The translations under genes were made by a program, and so were the position numbers. The notes under the pieces were generated by a model. That model ran no database searches. It had not been told where the DNA came from and saw only the letters and a program-made list of their open reading frames with translations. 35,621 nt of DNA from Actinomycetota bacterium (GTDB taxonomy: Bacteria; Actinomycetota; Acidimicrobiia; Acidimicrobiales; Ilumatobacteraceae), in the NCBI GenBank assembly GCA_030685215.1, contig JAUXQB010000132.1, positions 1 to 35,621 on the forward strand. Direction: 5' to 3'. Below, piece after piece: positions 34,953-35,621 of the stretch; position 1 is the first letter of the stretch; every line of letters starts with the position of its first letter.

Positions 34953-35621
34953 TCAGCTGTAGGCGGGGAACTGCGCACACAGGGCGGCGACTTCGGCCTT
35001 CGCGGCGGCCACCGCGGCCGGATCGGCGCGGTGGCGCAGGATGCGCGCGATGAGCTCCGCGATCACCGGCATCTGCGCTTCGGTCATGCCCTGGGTGGTG
35101 ACCGAGGGCGTGCCGATGCGCACGCCGCTGGTGACGAACGGGCTGCGCGGGTCGTTGGGGATGGTGTTCTTGTTGAGCGTGACGCCGCCCAGATCCAACA
35201 CCGCCTGTGCTTCCTTGCCGGTGAGCTCGGCGTCGAACGGCCGCAGGTCGACCACCATCAGGTGGCTGTCGGTGCCGCCGCTGACCAACCGGAAACCCTG
35301 CTGCACGAGCGCGTCGGCCAGCGCGCTCGCGTTCTTCACGATCTGCTGTGCGTAGACCTTGAACTCCGGCTGCAACGCCTCGTGGAAGGCGACGGCCTTG
35401 CCCGCGATGACGTGCTCGAGCGGACCGCCCTGCCAGCCGGGGAACACGGCCTTGTCGATGGCGACACCGTACTCGGCCTTGCTGAGGATGCATCCGCCGC
35501 GCGGGCCGCGAAGGGTCTTGTGCGTGGTGAACGTGACGATGTCGGCGTACGGCACCGGGTTCGCGTGTGCGCCGCCGGCGATGAGGCCTGCGAGGTGTGC
35601 GGCGTCGAACATGAACAGCGC
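34953..35621 (-). CDS. glyA: Serine hydroxymethyltransferase, C-terminal part
   Basis: The last 223 residues are present; the gene continues beyond the window edge. It makes glycine and methylene-tetrahydrofolate from serine with PLP. The PLP-lysine segment [15 protein letters not shown], the preceding [14 protein letters not shown], the [18 protein letters not shown] stretch and [17 protein letters not shown] are diagnostic. Nothing is odd in the visible part. The stop is TGA at 34953-34955. Confidence 0.96.
   Translation of the reverse strand, partial: ALFMFDAAHLAGLIAGGAHANPVPYADIVTFTTHKTLRGPRGGCILSKAEYGVAIDKAVFPGWQGGPLEHVIAGKAVAFHEALQPEFKVYAQQIVKNASALADALVQQGFRLVSGGTDSHLMVVDLRPFDAELTGKEAQAVLDLGGVTLNKNTIPNDPRSPFVTSGVRIGTPSVTTQGMTEAQMPVIAELIARILRHRADPAAVAAAKAEVAALCAQFPAYS

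Overview
The window is high-GC chromosomal DNA from an actinobacterium. The best guess is class Acidimicrobiia or a close relative, for five reasons: frequent GTG starts; a MurA with Asp in place of the catalytic Cys; a mycobacterial-type (Rv3032-like) glucosyltransferase; secreted proteins with repeated 'PARVLDTR' domains; and the order glyA - membrane protein - wecA - atp operon, which resembles the mycobacterial rfe-atp arrangement. The taxonomy is inference. Nearly everything reads as ordinary housekeeping DNA, apart from one 2.5 kb insertion and several short repeats.

Layout. 1-100: tail of a plus-strand gene, then a large bidirectional hairpin. 224-6875: a glycogen/alpha-glucan cluster (branching enzyme glgB divergent from a GT4 glucosyltransferase and glgP) with azlCD downstream of glgB. 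6880-9716: a secreted lytic-transglycosylase-like protein, a MITE-like inverted repeat, and a crotonase. 9752-9968: a 55-bp repeat pair and a hairpin. 9986-11199: meaB-nfuA. 11288-11955: a cupredoxin-like lipoprotein and a 50-aa membrane protein joined by a 17-bp repeat of the stop/start junction. 11960-14842: murA and a divergent MFS transporter.

14827-17413: an insertion bounded by a perfect 31-bp direct repeat. It sits exactly where the MFS gene and a convergent hydrolase gene would otherwise overlap at their stop codons, and each repeat copy restores one stop. It carries small unknown genes and many palindromes but no recombinase that I can recognise. 17387-21203: a four-gene minus-strand operon (S9 peptidase, a two-module acidic protein, a J-domain-like protein and an alpha/beta hydrolase) with touching or 4-nt overlapping ends. 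21307-21736: two tiny ORFs and a 26-bp tandem repeat upstream of glpX. 22739-24998: an SDR dehydrogenase divergent from an Asp-box lipoprotein. 25008-33198: a complete F1Fo-ATP synthase operon with separate b and b' genes. 33340-34934: a WecA-type transferase and a membrane protein. 34953-35621: glyA, cut by the window edge.

Regulation. About a dozen genes have a TANNNT hexamer 6-8 nt before the start codon and no Shine-Dalgarno sequence, which fits leaderless transcripts starting at the start codon. Genes inside operons, the lytic enzyme and the small peptide ORFs use Shine-Dalgarno sites or stop/start overlaps instead. Divergent pairs (glgB/GT4, SDR/lipoprotein) are so tight that their promoters overlap.
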